Assembly (NCBI GenBank): GCA_051866775.1
Contig: JBJDXR010000034.1
Location: 1 to 7,800, forward strand
Reading direction: 5' to 3'
Length of the DNA stretch: 7,800 nucleotides
Origin: RUG626 sp051866775
GTDB lineage: Bacteria; Bacillota; Clostridia; Oscillospirales; Oscillospiraceae
The notes under the pieces are model-generated. The model was given only the letters and a program-made list of their open reading frames with translations. It was not told the DNA's origin and searched no databases. The position numbers were made by a program, and so were the translations under genes. Shown here one piece after another: positions 7,077-7,800 of the stretch. How positions within the stretch are numbered: position 1 is the first letter of the stretch; every line of letters starts with the position of its first letter.

Positions 7077-7081
7077 GGAGG
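7075..7081 (+). promoter_or_regulatory. galE ribosome binding site overlapping the galT stop codon
   Basis: A full AAGGAGG begins on the last two bases of the galT TAA (7074-7076) and stands 9 nt before ATG 7091. It is the strongest ribosome binding site in the window. Confidence 0.85.
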
Positions 7082-7090
7082 AAGCTCACC

Positions 7091-7800
7091 ATGAAAACCA
7101 TTCTTGTCGCCGGGGGAGCCGGGTATATCGGAAGCCATATGACTTCCCTGCTTTTAAAACGCGGATACAACGTCATAGTGGCGGACAATCTCTGTACAGG
7201 CCATTGGCAGGCGGTAAGGGATGCCAAGCTCTGGGTCGGGGATATTAGGGACGCCGCCTTTCTTGACAGGCTGTTCAGTGAAAACAGCATTGACGGCGTC
7301 ATAAATTTTGCCGCCTTCTCCCTCGTTCCGGAGAGCGTCAAGGAACCGCTGAAATACTATGCAAATAACGTATCAGGGGCGGTCTCACTGCTTCAGGCCA
7401 TGAAGAACCACGGAGTTGACAAAATAGTGTTCTCCTCAACCGCCGCCACCTACGGCGAGCCTGAAAAGCAGCCTATCGAGGAGACGGACCGCACCGACCC
7501 CACAAACCCTTACGGCGCCACAAAGCTCGCCATTGAGGGTATGCTTAAGTGGTGCGAGAGGGCCTACGGCATCCGCTATGCCGCTCTGCGCTATTTTAAT
7601 GCCGCCGGCTCCGACACCGCCGCCGGGATTGGCGAGGATCACTCTCCCGAGACCCACCTCATCCCGCTTGTCATGCAGGCCGCCCTTGGAAAGCGTCCAT
7701 ATATCGGTATTTACGGCGACGACTACCCCACCGCAGACGGTACCTGCATACGGGATTACATCCATGTTATTGATCTGGCGGAGGCGCATTTACTGGCACT
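7091..7800 (+). CDS. galE: UDP-glucose 4-epimerase, 3' end cut by window edge
   Basis: Interconverts UDP-galactose and UDP-glucose using tightly bound NAD, closing the Leloir cycle. It also supplies UDP-galactose for cell-surface polysaccharides. The frame is open for 236 complete codons to the window edge. Family members are about 330-340 residues, so roughly 100 are missing. It is an extended short-chain dehydrogenase: the NAD-binding loop is GGAGYIGSH (8-16), the catalytic Ser/Thr lies in SSTAATYG (115-122), and Tyr141 with Lys145 form the YxxxK catalytic pair (YGATK). RYFNAAG (167-173) and the epimerase-typical stretch YGDDYPTADGTCIRDYIHV (208-226) support GalE over other sugar-nucleotide epimerases or dehydratases. 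It is the third gene of the gal operon, 14 nt after galT, with a strong AAGGAGG site. Confidence 0.96.
   Translation, partial: MKTILVAGGAGYIGSHMTSLLLKRGYNVIVADNLCTGHWQAVRDAKLWVGDIRDAAFLDRLFSENSIDGVINFAAFSLVPESVKEPLKYYANNVSGAVSLLQAMKNHGVDKIVFSSTAATYGEPEKQPIEETDRTDPTNPYGATKLAIEGMLKWCERAYGIRYAALRYFNAAGSDTAAGIGEDHSPETHLIPLVMQAALGKRPYIGIYGDDYPTADGTCIRDYIHVIDLAEAHLLA

Noticed and set aside
7436..7789. 117-codon minus-strand open frame opposite galE
   Set aside because: It has a low-complexity valine/glycine-rich translation and is antisense to a gene with complete catalytic motifs: a shadow frame.

Overview
The window looks like ordinary chromosome from a moderately GC-rich Clostridia-type Firmicute, possibly of the Ruminococcaceae/Oscillospiraceae group. 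This is an inference from gene content: a Firmicute-style dprA-topA pair, a class II galT, AGGAGG-type ribosome binding sites, one TTG start and sigma-A-like promoter hexamers. Coding DNA is fairly GC-rich, and the single real intergenic gap is strikingly AT-rich. No mobile element, CRISPR array, tRNA or rRNA was seen.

Left half (1-4095, minus strand): a tightly packed three-gene information-processing operon. In order of transcription it holds a SPOUT/TrmH-family RNA 2'-O-methyltransferase, dprA (single-strand DNA and RecA-loading protein), and topA (DNA topoisomerase I, whose last few residues lie beyond the left edge). The gaps are 12 and 30 nt. A well-formed promoter with an extended -10 (4138-4166) drives it. 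That promoter argues for a TTG start at 4095 rather than the longer reading frame.

Middle (4096-4294): a divergent AT-rich control region that holds the leftward promoter and must also hold the start of the rightward gal operon. The rightward promoter is not clear. A short dyad (4234-4248) and an 8-bp direct repeat are candidate regulatory sites.

Right half (4295-7800, plus strand): a Leloir-pathway operon galK-galT-galE. It carries galactose through galactose-1-phosphate to UDP-galactose and UDP-glucose. Gaps are 10 and 14 nt, with stop codons adjoining or overlapping the next ribosome binding site. galE runs off the right edge. The galactokinase has a divergent sugar-binding signature (GRTELGGNHTDHQ instead of the classical GRxNLIGEHTDY), the most notable protein-level observation here.

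I did not find an undescribed system. The findings are modest points about start sites, regulation and enzyme subfamily.
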